Positions 17,910 through 27,236 of a stretch of DNA of 55,398 nt are shown here, piece after piece. The DNA lies in contig CALVOW010000007.1 in NCBI GenBank assembly GCA_944350445.1, positions 1 through 55,398 on the forward strand. Reading direction: 5' to 3'. The stretch is from an uncultured Bacilli bacterium (GTDB taxonomy: Bacteria > Bacillota_I > Bacilli_A > RF39 > UBA660). Within the stretch, counting starts at the first letter, position 1, and each line of letters begins with the position of its first letter. Under the pieces are notes generated by a model, which searched no databases, had not been told where the DNA came from, and saw only the letters and a program-made list of their open reading frames with translations. The position numbers and the translations under genes are program-made.

Positions 17910-20900
17910 ATGGAAGAAAACAAGTTAGAACATTTTTTAGATATAATTCATATGGATAAAACAAACTTAGAAGAATTAAAAAATACAGTTTTAAAAAAAG
18001 TAGTAGTTAGTCGAAAAAATGATTATATTGCTATTTACTTATCTTCTCAAAAAATGTTTCCATTAAATATTTATAAAGAATTAAAAACTCGTATTAAAGA
18101 GTTTTTTCATTCTAATATTTTAATTTATGTTGAAAATTTAGGTGATAAAAATTTATATTTAGAAGATTATTTTAAATACTTTTTACCAAGTTATGTTTCT
18201 TATTTTGAAAATAGATTGAACATTAATGCTTCTAATAATTATATAGTTGTTTATAATCATGGCGAATTTCGCCAAATTGATGAATATTTAAACGAGATTA
18301 ATAAAAATTTAGAAATGTTAGGCTATTTACCACTTACTGTTTATCAAAACGAAGGTGAAAGAGAAAATGTTTTGAAATTAATTCAAGATGAAATTAAAGA
18401 CATTGATTTTAAGCCAATGGATATTCCGATGGAAAATAAGAAAGTAGAAACTTTTAAGTTTGAAAATAGAAGAAAAAAAATTAAAACGATTGAAGATGAT
18501 CGTGTTTATTATGGTGATTTAATTGAAGATAGTCCAGTTACAATTTCCAGTATTGTTTTAGAAGATAATAATTTAGTTTTAGAATGTGAAATATTTGGTG
18601 TTGATGTTTTTGAATCTAGTAAAAGTAATTTTAAAATTATTACTTTAAAAATTACTGATTATACTGATAGTATGTATGCCAAAATATTTTTAAATGATAG
18701 TGAAGAATTAAAGAGATTAACAGGTATTTTAAAAGTCGGTAAATGGGTTAAATTAAAAGGAAATACGAAAAGAGATAAGTATGCTTCAGATGAGATAGTA
18801 TTTAATGTAACAGCAATTAATGTATCTGATCATAAAAAAGAAGAAGTTATTGATGATGCTATGGTTAAAAGAGTTGAATTACATACGCATACAATGATGA
18901 GTGCTATGGATGCAGTATGTCAAGTTACCAAACATGGGGTAGCAACTATTGAAGAAGCTATTCGCTTAGGTCATAAGGCTGTTGCTATTTGTGATCATGC
19001 TGGTTGCCAAGCTTTTCCAAATGCTTATAATATGATCAAAGATTATAATAAAGGTAAAAGTAAAGAAGAAAGATTTAAGGTAATTTATGGTACAGAACTT
19101 ACCTTGGTTGATGATAATGTTGAGATTGTAAAAAGAAGTAACGATAGTATTCTTTTAAATAATGAATATGTAGTTTTTGATTTAGAAACAACAGGGTTTA
19201 ATGCAGCTGGTGGTGATTCAATTATTGAAATTGGGGCCGTTAAATTAAAAAATGGGGAAATATTAGAAAAATTTGATCGACTTATTAAACCACCTAAACC
19301 TATAAGTGAAAGAATTACAAATGTTACAAGTATTACTAATGAAATGGTAAGTGATTGTCCAAATGAAGAAAAAGCCATCAAAGAATTTATTGACTGGGTC
19401 GGCGACTTACCAATGGTTGCTCATAATGCCAAATTTGATACATCATTTATTGAAATGTGTTATCAAAAATATAATTTAGGAGAATACAAGAATACGGTTA
19501 TTGATACCCTTGCCTTATCACGTATCCTTGATCAAGATGCAACTCGGCACGGATTGTCAGCTATAACAAAGCGATATGCGGTTGAATTTGATGAGGAATC
19601 CCATCATAGAGGTGATTATGATGCTTTGGCAACAGCTTTAGTTTTTCATAAAATGATGAAAAAATTAGAAAGTATTAATATCATAAAAATATCGGATTTA
19701 GAAACTTTAATTAATAAAGATGAAATTCATAAGTTTGGTCGCACTTATCATTTTAATATTTTAGTAAAAAATAAAGCTGGTTTAAAAAATTTATTTAAGA
19801 TTATTTCCCTTGCTAACACTAAACATTTTTATAAAACAGCAAGAATTTTAAGAAGTGAAGTTGAAGAACTTCGCGATGGTTTATTAATTGGTAGTGGCTG
19901 CTATGAATCTGAAGTATTCATCGAAGCAAGAAGTAAAACAGATGAAGAACTTCGGGATATTATTGGTTTTTATGACTATGTTGAAGTTCAACCACCAGAG
20001 TGTTATTCACATTTAATCCAAATGGGAGATTTTAAAGATGAAACGGAGTTAATCAATAATATTCAAAAAATTATTCGTTTAGTAAAAGAAGCAGGTAAGG
20101 TAATTGTTGCAACTGGCGATGTTCATCATATCCGAAGAGAAGATAAAATATATCGAGAAATTATTGTTAATCAGAAATTACCAGGTGGAGGATTACATCC
20201 TTTAGCAAAACGTGATATTACATCAATTCCTAGTCAACATTTTCGAACAACTAAGGAAATGCTTGAAGATTTTTCGTTTTTAGATTCAGCTTTAAGAGAA
20301 GAAATAGTTATAACTAATACTAATAAAATAGCTGATTTAATAGAAGAAGTTGAAGTAATTATTGATACTGGAGGAATTCCTTTTTCACCACGAATTCCTA
20401 ATTCAAGGGAAGATGTTTACCAAATGGTTTTTGATAAAGCTCATAGTATGTATGGGGATCCCCTTCCTAGAAATATTGAAGAGCGAATTGCTCAAGAATT
20501 ATATGGAGATAGAATTATCTCACTTGTAAAAAATAAAATTCAAAAAGAAAATCCTACTTTTGATTCAAAAAAAATCGATGAAGTATTTCAACAAGAATTA
20601 ATTAAAGTTGTAAAATTAGGATATGATGAAGTATTTCGTTTAACCAAGGAAGAATTATTAGAAAGTTTAGATGAAGAAAAAAAATTAGATGAAGAATACA
20701 TAAATACAGAAACCAAGAAACAATTAGGTGGTATTATTGGAGGCGGCTTCGATGTTATTTACCTAATTGCTCAAAAGTTGGTTAAGCATTCAAATGAGGA
20801 AGGATATTTAGTAGGTTCCCGTGGTTCAGTTGGCTCTAGTTTTGTAGCTACAATGATGGGAATTACGGAAGTTAACCCCTTACCAGCTCATTACTTATGC

Positions 20901-22529
20901 AAGCAATGTCATTTAAGTTTATTCGAAGATGAAAATGGTGTTAGTTTATCTAAAAATTATTCAAGTAGTGGTTATGATTTACCTGATAAAATGTGTCCTA
21001 ATTGTCATATACCATTGTCTAAAGAAGGACAAGATATGCCATTTGCAACCTTCTTAGGTTTTAATGCTGATAAAGTACCAGATATTGATTTGAATTTTTC
21101 TGGTGAAAACCAAGCGTCTGCTCATGCTTATACCAAAGTAATTTTTGGGGAAGATAATGTCTATCGAGCTGGAACAATTGGCACGGTAGCTGAAAAAACC
21201 GCTTATGGATTTGTTAAAGGTTATTTTGAAAAAAAAGGAATGCTTGATTCCGTTCATCAAGCTGAAATTGAACGACTTGCGATTGGTTGTACGGGAGTAA
21301 AAAGAACAACTGGTCAACATCCTGGAGGAATTGTTGTTATACCTTCTTATATGGATGTCTTTGATTTTACACCTTTTCAATATCCAGCTGATGATACGTC
21401 TTCAGTTTGGAGGACAACGCACTTTGATTATCATGCTATTGATCAAGATGTTTTAAAACTTGATATTCTAGGACACGATGATCCAACAATTTTAAGAATG
21501 CTTCAAGATTTATCAGGAATTGATGTAACAACTTTACCAATGAGTGATCCAAAAGTTTTAAGTTTATTATCTTCACCAAAGGCTCTTGGAGTTACCGAAG
21601 AACAAATTAAATGTGAAACGGGAACACTTGGACTTCCGGAGATGGGAACTAATTTTGTAATTAATATGCTTGTAAAAGCTAAACCAAAAACCTTTGGAGA
21701 ACTTGTAAAAATATCTGGTTTATCACATGGAACTGATGTTTGGAATGGCAATGCTGAGGATTTAATCGATAATCATATTTGTGAATTTAAAGAAGTAATT
21801 GGTTGTCGTGATGATATCATGGTTTATCTAAGCAATCATGGTTTAAAACCAAAAGATGCTTTTAAAATCATGGAATTTGTCAGAAAAGGGAAACCTAAAA
21901 AAGAACCTGAAAAATGGGCGGAATGGAAAAAACTTATGGAAGATAATAATATTCCTGATTGGTATATTGAATCTTGTTATAAAATTCAATATATGTTTCC
22001 AAAAGCTCATGCTTGTGCCTATGTTATGAGTGCAATGCGCATAGCTTGGTTTAAAGTTTATCAACCTTTAAATTATTATGCTACTTTCTTTTCAATTCGG
22101 GTTGTCGATTTTGATATTGAAACAATGATTAAAGGTTATGATGCTATCAAACAAAAAATAGAAGATTTAGAAAATAAAGGCTTTGAAATGACTAAAAAAG
22201 AAGAAGATGTTCTAGAATCTTTAAAAATTGCCTTAGAAGCAACTGCAAGAGGCATAAAATTTTCCAATTTAGATTTAAATAAATCTGATGCCATAAAATT
22301 CATAAAATCAGAAACCGAAGAAAATACCTTAATACCACCATTTAGATCAGTAGATGGATTAGGGGATACCGTTGGAAAACAAATAGTTTCGGAAAGAAGT
22401 CAAAGAGAATTTTTAAGTATTGAAGATTTACAAAAAAGAGGTAAAGTATCCCAAACCTTAATCGAAAAATTAAAAAATATGAAAGTATTAAAAGATTTGC
22501 CTGATTCTAATCAATTATCTTTATTTTAA
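17910..22529 (+). CDS. polC: DNA polymerase III PolC-type alpha subunit
   Basis: PolC (1539 aa) is the main replicative polymerase of low-GC Gram-positives. In order it has an N-terminal domain, an OB fold (about 190-315), a PHP domain split by the exonuclease (VELHTHTMMSAMDAV near 327 and DHAGCQAF), and a 3'-5' proofreading domain with VVFDLETTGF (near 421), AHNAKFD and HHRGDYDALA. The polymerase core follows, with GSRGSVGSS, a Cys zinc motif (CKQC, then CPNC) and the catalytic PDIDLNFSG. The C-terminus has KAHACAYV and a helix-hairpin-helix region. It is somewhat longer than B. subtilis PolC. AGAGGTATAAA precedes the ATG. Confidence 0.98.
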   Translation: MEENKLEHFLDIIHMDKTNLEELKNTVLKKVVVSRKNDYIAIYLSSQKMFPLNIYKELKTRIKEFFHSNILIYVENLGDKNLYLEDYFKYFLPSYVSYFENRLNINASNNYIVVYNHGEFRQIDEYLNEINKNLEMLGYLPLTVYQNEGERENVLKLIQDEIKDIDFKPMDIPMENKKVETFKFENRRKKIKTIEDDRVYYGDLIEDSPVTISSIVLEDNNLVLECEIFGVDVFESSKSNFKIITLKITDYTDSMYAKIFLNDSEELKRLTGILKVGKWVKLKGNTKRDKYASDEIVFNVTAINVSDHKKEEVIDDAMVKRVELHTHTMMSAMDAVCQVTKHGVATIEEAIRLGHKAVAICDHAGCQAFPNAYNMIKDYNKGKSKEERFKVIYGTELTLVDDNVEIVKRSNDSILLNNEYVVFDLETTGFNAAGGDSIIEIGAVKLKNGEILEKFDRLIKPPKPISERITNVTSITNEMVSDCPNEEKAIKEFIDWVGDLPMVAHNAKFDTSFIEMCYQKYNLGEYKNTVIDTLALSRILDQDATRHGLSAITKRYAVEFDEESHHRGDYDALATALVFHKMMKKLESINIIKISDLETLINKDEIHKFGRTYHFNILVKNKAGLKNLFKIISLANTKHFYKTARILRSEVEELRDGLLIGSGCYESEVFIEARSKTDEELRDIIGFYDYVEVQPPECYSHLIQMGDFKDETELINNIQKIIRLVKEAGKVIVATGDVHHIRREDKIYREIIVNQKLPGGGLHPLAKRDITSIPSQHFRTTKEMLEDFSFLDSALREEIVITNTNKIADLIEEVEVIIDTGGIPFSPRIPNSREDVYQMVFDKAHSMYGDPLPRNIEERIAQELYGDRIISLVKNKIQKENPTFDSKKIDEVFQQELIKVVKLGYDEVFRLTKEELLESLDEEKKLDEEYINTETKKQLGGIIGGGFDVIYLIAQKLVKHSNEEGYLVGSRGSVGSSFVATMMGITEVNPLPAHYLCKQCHLSLFEDENGVSLSKNYSSSGYDLPDKMCPNCHIPLSKEGQDMPFATFLGFNADKVPDIDLNFSGENQASAHAYTKVIFGEDNVYRAGTIGTVAEKTAYGFVKGYFEKKGMLDSVHQAEIERLAIGCTGVKRTTGQHPGGIVVIPSYMDVFDFTPFQYPADDTSSVWRTTHFDYHAIDQDVLKLDILGHDDPTILRMLQDLSGIDVTTLPMSDPKVLSLLSSPKALGVTEEQIKCETGTLGLPEMGTNFVINMLVKAKPKTFGELVKISGLSHGTDVWNGNAEDLIDNHICEFKEVIGCRDDIMVYLSNHGLKPKDAFKIMEFVRKGKPKKEPEKWAEWKKLMEDNNIPDWYIESCYKIQYMFPKAHACAYVMSAMRIAWFKVYQPLNYYATFFSIRVVDFDIETMIKGYDAIKQKIEDLENKGFEMTKKEEDVLESLKIALEATARGIKFSNLDLNKSDAIKFIKSETEENTLIPPFRSVDGLGDTVGKQIVSERSQREFLSIEDLQKRGKVSQTLIEKLKNMKVLKDLPDSNQLSLF

Positions 22530-22586
22530 TGATTAAATATTTTTCTTTTTATGTTATACTTTAAATAAATAAAAAAAGGAGATTAT

Positions 22587-23231
22587 ATGAAGAAGTATCG
22601 TTGTCAAATTTGTGGTTTCATTTATGATGAAGCTGTCGAAGGAGTTAAATTTGAAGATTTACCCAATGATTGGAAATGTCCACTTTGTGGAGCTTCCAAA
22701 GAAATGTTTGAAGAAGTAGTTGAAGAAGATACTACTTTAAAAAAAGAAGAAGTAAATGAAACAGAAAATAATATTTTTCAAGAAGAAGATTTACGTGAAT
22801 TATCAAATTATGAAATTTCTTATATTTGTTCTAATTTGGCCAAAGGATGTGAAAAACAGTATTTAGAAGAAGAAGAGAAATTATTTCAAGAACTTGCTAA
22901 TTATTACGCCGAAAAAGAAAAAACAGTAAATGGTACATTAGAAGATATTGCCAATTCTTTTCAAAAAGATTCCAATTTAATTAAAAATGCTCTTGATACT
23001 CTAAGTCAAGAAGAAGAACGGGGAACTAATCGTGTTCTTACTTGGGCCAGTAAAACTTCTAAGATGATTGAAGGAATTTTAGCTTCTTACAAAAATGAAG
23101 GTTTAGAATATTTAAAAAATAAGAAAATCTGGGTTTGTGATATTTGTGGATTTGTTTATATAGGAGATACGCCTCCAAAAGTATGTCCAGTATGTAAAGT
23201 TCCAAGTATTAAAATATTGGAGGTGAAATAA
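22587..23231 (+). CDS. Double rubredoxin-like protein, rubrerythrin relative
   Basis: This 214-aa protein has two iron-binding Cys4 modules. The N-terminal rubredoxin domain (residues 1-45) has [11 protein letters not shown] and CPLCGASK. The C-terminal rubrerythrin-type ribbon (about 183-210) has [11 protein letters not shown] and CPVCKVP. Between them is a helical region (60-165) with several Glu residues. I do not see the paired ExxH motifs needed for a diiron site, so peroxidase activity is doubtful. It probably passes electrons, perhaps with the ferredoxin gene that overlaps it by one base (TAATG). AAAGGAGA precedes the ATG. Confidence 0.85.
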   Translation: MKKYRCQICGFIYDEAVEGVKFEDLPNDWKCPLCGASKEMFEEVVEEDTTLKKEEVNETENNIFQEEDLRELSNYEISYICSNLAKGCEKQYLEEEEKLFQELANYYAEKEKTVNGTLEDIANSFQKDSNLIKNALDTLSQEEERGTNRVLTWASKTSKMIEGILASYKNEGLEYLKNKKIWVCDICGFVYIGDTPPKVCPVCKVPSIKILEVK

Positions 23232-23725
23232 TGGGAAAATATCATGCATATCGAAATATTGAACTTTGTACTAAAGATTGTCTTTGTTTATTTGTTTGTC
23301 CAACTGGGGCAACTAATAATGAAACAGGGCAAATTGATTTTTCAAAATGTATCGGTTGCGGCTCTTGTGCTAATGCTTGTCCTTCAAGAGCAATTACCAT
23401 GCTTCCTAATAAATATCCACCTCAACAAAAAAAGAGCCAAGTAGCAATTGATAAGTTATTTTCTGTTGCTAGAAAAAAAATAGATGAGGTAAAAATTTTA
23501 AATTATTTATTAGAACAAACTAAGCAAGAAGATGAGAGAAAGTTATATAAAGCTTTGCTGCATTCTAATAAAGTAATTATTGAAGATTTGATGCGAGAAG
23601 CAGGGTATATGTTACCTCAAAGCAAAAATACTCACGAATTATTAGAAAAAATTAGACCAACTTTGCCAAGTAATTTACAAAAAAATGTTGATGTATTATT
23701 AGAACGTTTACCAATAAATGATTAG
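23231..23725 (+). CDS. 4Fe-4S ferredoxin-type protein with helical C-terminal domain
   Basis: This is a 164-aa protein. Residues 40-50 have a canonical 4Fe-4S motif (CIGCGSCANACP). Residues 13-23 have CTKDCLCLFVCP, which supplies four cysteines with unusual C-x3-C-x-C-x3-CP spacing. Residues 70-164 are helical and unrelated to simple ferredoxins. GGAGGTGAAATA precedes the ATG, which overlaps the upstream stop codon by one base. It is the likely electron partner of the double rubredoxin protein. Confidence 0.85.
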   Translation: MGKYHAYRNIELCTKDCLCLFVCPTGATNNETGQIDFSKCIGCGSCANACPSRAITMLPNKYPPQQKKSQVAIDKLFSVARKKIDEVKILNYLLEQTKQEDERKLYKALLHSNKVIIEDLMREAGYMLPQSKNTHELLEKIRPTLPSNLQKNVDVLLERLPIND

Positions 23726-23792
23726 AAATTTTATTAAGTTTTTCTAGTTTTACTATTTTAATAAAAGTATAATTATAAAGGAGGATGATAAT

Positions 23793-24119
23793 ATGGTAAA
23801 ACAAACAGCTGGAAGAGATAACTTAGGAGATTTTGCTCCAAAGTTTGCTGAGTTAAATGATGATGTTTTATTTGGTGAGGTTTGGAGTAGAGATGATAAA
23901 TTATCCTTACGAGATAGATCATTAGTAACTATATGTGTATTCATGGGTAAAGGCTTATTCGATTCTTCTTTAAAGCATCATTTAATAAATGCTAAAAACA
24001 ATGGAATTACCAAAGAAGAAATGGCTGAAATTATAACCCATGCCGCCTTTTATGCTGGTTGGCCAAATGCTTGGGCAGTTTTTAATATGGCCAAAGAAGT
24101 GTATGAAAATGAAAAATAA
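23793..24119 (+). CDS. Carboxymuconolactone decarboxylase (CMD) family protein
   Basis: This is a 108-aa all-helical CMD/AhpD-like protein. Conserved signatures are LSLRDRSLVTICVFMGKG, an HH pair in SLKHHLINA, and ITHAAFYAGWPNAW. It lacks the CxxC redox pair of AhpD, so it is closer to the YurZ or CMD subfamily, whose reactions are mostly unassigned. AAAGGAGGATGATA is an excellent ribosome site and a TATAAT at 23768-23773 may provide its own promoter. It sits with a flavodoxin and a cupin, a frequent association for CMD genes. Confidence 0.88.
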   Translation: MVKQTAGRDNLGDFAPKFAELNDDVLFGEVWSRDDKLSLRDRSLVTICVFMGKGLFDSSLKHHLINAKNNGITKEEMAEIITHAAFYAGWPNAWAVFNMAKEVYENEK

Positions 24120-24162
24120 TTAAATAAAAAATTTATCTAAAAAAATAAAGGAGATAGTTAAA

Positions 24163-24651
24163 ATGACTGATACCTTGATAATATATTATAGTTTTACTGG
24201 AAATAGTAAAAAGGTAGCTGAATATGTAAAAAATAAAATTAAAGCTGACATTCTAGAATTAGAACCACTTGTACCGTTTTCTAATGACTATAATACTGTT
24301 GTTCAAGAATGGCAAAATAATGATATTAAACGAGATGTTGAAATTAAAGAAATAAATAAAGATTTAACCAATTATCAAAAAATAGTTTTAATTACTTGTA
24401 CCTGGTGGTATGGAATTAGTCCGGTTATGAAAAAATTTTTAAAGCAATACGATTTATCTAATAAAGATATAATAGTTGCAAGTTCTAATGCTGGCTGGAT
24501 TGGTCAAAGTTTTAGTGATTACAAAAAACTACTACCAAATTCTAATATTAAAGGAGAATTAGATTTAGTATTTTCAGCCAAGGACAATGAACGAGATAAA
24601 ATATTAATACCAGAAAAAGAAATAGATGATTGGTTAGAAAAATTAAATTAG
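24163..24651 (+). CDS. Flavodoxin-like protein
   Basis: This 162-aa flavodoxin fold has an FMN phosphate loop YYSFTGNSKK at residues 8-17 and the isoalloxazine-contacting loop TCTWWYGISPVM near residue 87. It probably carries electrons or acts as an NAD(P)H-dependent oxidoreductase in the cytosol. It is 43 bp after the CMD gene and 10 bp before the cupin gene, so the three are likely cotranscribed. A second, broken flavodoxin lies at 25114-25418. Confidence 0.88.
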   Translation: MTDTLIIYYSFTGNSKKVAEYVKNKIKADILELEPLVPFSNDYNTVVQEWQNNDIKRDVEIKEINKDLTNYQKIVLITCTWWYGISPVMKKFLKQYDLSNKDIIVASSNAGWIGQSFSDYKKLLPNSNIKGELDLVFSAKDNERDKILIPEKEIDDWLEKLN

Positions 24652-24661
24652 GAGGAAATCT

Positions 24662-25087
24662 TTGAAAGATAAAGAAGAATTTACTAAAGTTAATGTTTTT
24701 GGGTTAGGAGAGCCAAATGATGCTTATGCTAAGTATTTTATAGGAAATAGTTATTTAAATCCCTTAGTTGGTCAAGATAGTCCGTTATTTCTAGCAAATG
24801 TTACTTTTGAACCAGGATGTCGAAATAATTGGCATATTCATCATGCAACCAAAGGAGGAGGCCAAATTTTAATTTGTACGGCTGGCTTTGGTTGGTTTCA
24901 AGAGGAAGGATGTGACCCTGTAAGTCTTGAACCCGGTAAAGTTATTGTAATTCCGGCCAATGTTAAACATTGGCATGGAGCTAAGAAAGATTCTTGGTTT
25001 TCGCATATTTCTATTGAAGTACCAGGTGAGAATACTAGAAATGAATGGCTTGAAGCAGTAAATGATGAAGAATACAATAAATTATAA
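24662..25087 (+). CDS. Cupin-domain protein
   Basis: This is a 141-aa cupin. Motif 1 is WHIHHA-x-GGGQILICTAGFGW and motif 2 is PGKVIVIPANVKHWHGA, giving the His/Glu-type metal site of the superfamily. The start is TTG at 24662, supported by TAGGAGGAAATC immediately upstream. Cupins of this type often occur next to, or fused with, CMD-family proteins, as here. The substrate is unknown. Confidence 0.87.
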   Translation: MKDKEEFTKVNVFGLGEPNDAYAKYFIGNSYLNPLVGQDSPLFLANVTFEPGCRNNWHIHHATKGGGQILICTAGFGWFQEEGCDPVSLEPGKVIVIPANVKHWHGAKKDSWFSHISIEVPGENTRNEWLEAVNDEEYNKL

Positions 25088-25113
25088 TTAAGTTAAAAAA
25101 TATTAGATGAACT

Positions 25114-25418
25114 ATGAATAAAAAATAATTTGTTATTTTTCAGCTAGTGCAGTTACTAAAAAAGTTGCTTTTAAACTTGCAACTATATTAAATAGTGATT
25201 TACTTCCAATCGAACCAATAGAAAAATATACCGAAGCAGATTCAAATTGGTCTAACCAAAATAGTCGTTCATCAATCGAAATGAATGATAAAACTAGTCG
25301 CCCAGCCATAAAAAATATATTAGTAAATCTTAATATATACGATACAGTTATTATTGGTTATCCAATTTGGTGGGGAACAAATGATTATGTGCGACAAAGT
25401 CAAAACCTTGTAATATAA
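25114..25418 (+). pseudogene. Broken flavodoxin gene (one-base frameshift, truncated)
   Basis: The ATG at 25114 reads MNKK and then hits TAA. Inserting one A into the A6 tract (25120-25125) restores a flavodoxin start, MNKKIICYFSASAVTKKVAF, and the frame continues to IIGYPIWWGTNDYV, the second FMN loop. After that the sequence diverges and stops at 25418, missing the C-terminal third. It is a degraded paralog of the 24163 gene. The homopolymer break could also be a sequencing error or phase variation, but the truncation supports decay. Confidence 0.8.
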
Positions 25419-25467
25419 GGGATTATAAAATAGTTTTTATTCATTTTTTCTTTCATTTTACACATTT

Positions 25468-25980
25468 CTATTTAATTCTTATAAGTAGTATAACATTTAT
25501 AAGAAAAAGGAGTGTAATTATATATGAGTAAAATAAAATTATAGCCGATCCAAAACAATTCCAATTTATTAGTAATTCTATTACTTTAACAAATACTATT
25601 TGCAACAAATCATGTTTAAATTTACAAAATTTTCTTTTATAATTTTGTGAATATGTAGAGTGGTTTGAAACTTCTTCACATAAATTATATCCAATAAACC
25701 ATCTATATAAATTATTATATTTTAAATTTTCATATGTTTTTCTTAAACCATCTTCATGAAAAAGGAACTTTAATATATGAATCTTTACTAAAACTACTGG
25801 ATCTATACTTTTACGTCCAACCTTAGAATATGGTTTTTCTACCTCATCATATATAAAGTTCCGATCAAAATATTTTTCTATTATTCTTAAAAAATGGTCT
25901 TGTGGTGCAATATTTTCTAAATTTACTATTTCACTTAAATATTGTCTCTTTTCTCTTTTTGCCATTGTCATATTTATCAC
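25468..25980 (-). pseudogene. Truncated IS1182-type transposase
   Basis: The N-terminal roughly 125 residues match the DUF772 region of IS1182/IS5-like transposases: an initial AKREKRQYLSEI, then VGRKSIDPVVLVKIHILKFLFHEDGLRKTYE, NLYRWFIGYNL and HSTYSQNYKRKF. The DDE catalytic part is missing: about 145 residues in, the sequence runs into unrelated hydrophobic codons, with the junction near 25543. On the plus strand at that junction, AAAAAGGAGTG and an ATG opening only six codons look like the severed start of another gene. Confidence 0.85.
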
Positions 25981-26030
25981 TTACTTTCTTTTATATCCTA
26001 TAATAATTATTCCATTTTTCCATAAAAAAA

Positions 26031-26075
26031 GTAAGGTTATGTAAGCTTTATTTTAGGATATAAAAGCAACCTTAC
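26031..26075 (-). terminator. Minus-strand hairpin at the IS end
   Basis: GTAAGGTT (26031-26038) and AACCTTAC (26068-26075) form an 8-bp stem. In minus-strand reading the stem is followed by TTTTTTT. It sits upstream of the transposase and probably shields it from read-through, as in many insertion sequence ends. Confidence 0.65.
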
Positions 26076-26100
26076 ATATTCATTATATAATAATTTTAAA

Positions 26101-26140
26101 AAATAAAAAGACTATTAACAAATTTATTTGTCGACAGTCT
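26101..26140 (-). terminator. Terminator after the zinc-ribbon gene
   Basis: AGACT (26109-26113)/AGTCT (26136-26140) with an inner ACAAAT/ATTTGT pair forms a hairpin. On the minus strand it is followed by a T-rich run. It lies 67 bp beyond the stop codon of the 26207-26692 gene. Confidence 0.7.
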
Positions 26141-26206
26141 GAAATTAAATTAGAATAATTTCATTTCATTATTAATTAAGATTATTTGATAAATTGCACT
26201 AATAAA

Positions 26207-26692
26207 TTATTTATGTCTACTTAGTATATTATTTATTACTAAAGAACGTGCTTTATTAGGATTATCTATTATTTTATCAATAGTTTGTTTTGAAAGTAGT
26301 ATTGGAAATTCTTCGCCTTCAATCAACATTAAATATATTATCCCTTCTGAATTAGTATTTTTATCATAAGGAGATTGAGTAATTGAACATATTTTATAAC
26401 CATGCTCAAAACCACTTTCAGTATCATATACCGCTAGTAAATTTACATCGCCTAAACAATTAATTTGGTATGGTTTTTCAAATGAAACATATTTTTCAAT
26501 ACCATGATTAACAATATAATTATGCCCACAACTATTGCATTTGCAATTATAAACTTTTTTTCTTGTAGCTATTTTAATAGTATTGTCTGAATCATTACAA
26601 TGTTTTATTTTTTTATCATGATATTCTAAAGAACACTGAATATTTGAAGATGTGCAATTCGGACATGCTAACGATGTATTTATTTTTTTCAT
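26207..26692 (-). CDS. Zinc-ribbon hypothetical protein, 161 aa
   Basis: The N-terminal third has CPNC, then a later Cys, and CKCNSCGH, suggesting a zinc ribbon like those of accessory or mobile-element proteins. The rest (residues 70-161) is a small alpha/beta-looking domain that I do not recognise. AAAGGAG stands before the ATG on the minus strand, and a TATAAT-like element lies about 25 bp further up. It sits between an IS remnant and a likely RNA gene in a scarred region, so it may have arrived by transfer. Confidence 0.6.
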   Translation of the reverse strand: MKKINTSLACPNCTSSNIQCSLEYHDKKIKHCNDSDNTIKIATRKKVYNCKCNSCGHNYIVNHGIEKYVSFEKPYQINCLGDVNLLAVYDTESGFEHGYKICSITQSPYDKNTNSEGIIYLMLIEGEEFPILLSKQTIDKIIDNPNKARSLVINNILSRHK

Positions 26693-26764
26693 AAAACTCC
26701 TTTCTTTGTGATGATTATATCATACGGCAGACGTTGTCCGCAACCTAACAATTAAATTTCTAAA

Positions 26765-26954
26765 ATAAAAAGCAAACCTCCTCTTGAAATAGTTTGCCAA
26801 AACAGTATAATAACTGTTACGTGCTCTAACGCACACTCAAAATTAAATAAACGGTCTATGCCGTAATGTCGTTTATGCTACTAAATATTGGAACCTCAAG
26901 ATTAATCTTTTGTTTCATGTTTACAATATGCATAACTACCCAAGGAGTTTTGCA
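26765..26954 (-). ncRNA. Candidate structured RNA, about 190 nt
   Basis: On the minus strand TTGATT (plus 26984-26989) and TATTAT (plus 26961-26966), 17 nt apart, predict a start near 26954. The transcript ends in a GCAAAC/GTTTGC hairpin (26771-26798) followed by TTTTTATTTT. No ORF fits. Several small hairpins are visible (GTGC/GCAC, AACAGT/ACTGTT, ACGG/CCGT). The 5' end GCAAAACUCCUUG can pair with the 3' end CAAGAGGAGGUUUGC. I do not recognise a known RNA family. Confidence 0.5.
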
Positions 26955-27014
26955 ATGAATATAATAGAATAAAATAAGAAAAAAATCAATGGAATTTTAG
27001 AACCTTTTGACAGA

Positions 27015-27236
27015 ATGATAATTAATGATTTTTCTAATAAATTAATTAGAGAAAAATATTTCAAAAAAGAAATAACCAAAAAAGATATTAATAAACTTAC
27101 TCAGTTATTATCAAAATTAAGAGCTCATGGGATAATTAAAAAAGTAGCGAAAAAAAATAAATATTATCTAACTACTAATGGTAGAAAAATTATTAATAGT
27201 ATATTGATCTATACTAGAAAAAATTTATTAACTTAA
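27015..27236 (+). pseudogene. Fragment with winged-helix-like C-terminus
   Basis: The reading frame is open from about 26973 with no ribosome site and runs INGILEPFDRMIIN, then LTQLLSKLRAHGIIKKVAKKNKYYLTTNGRK. The last part resembles a winged-helix motif found at the end of some mobile-element proteins. It seems to be the C-terminal remnant of a larger protein whose start has been lost. The minus-strand promoter of the RNA at 26765-26954 overlaps its first codons. Confidence 0.4.

Noticed and set aside
26765-26954. 6S RNA
   Set aside because: The ends pair and the length fits, but the interior shows several small hairpins instead of the long rod with a central bubble.
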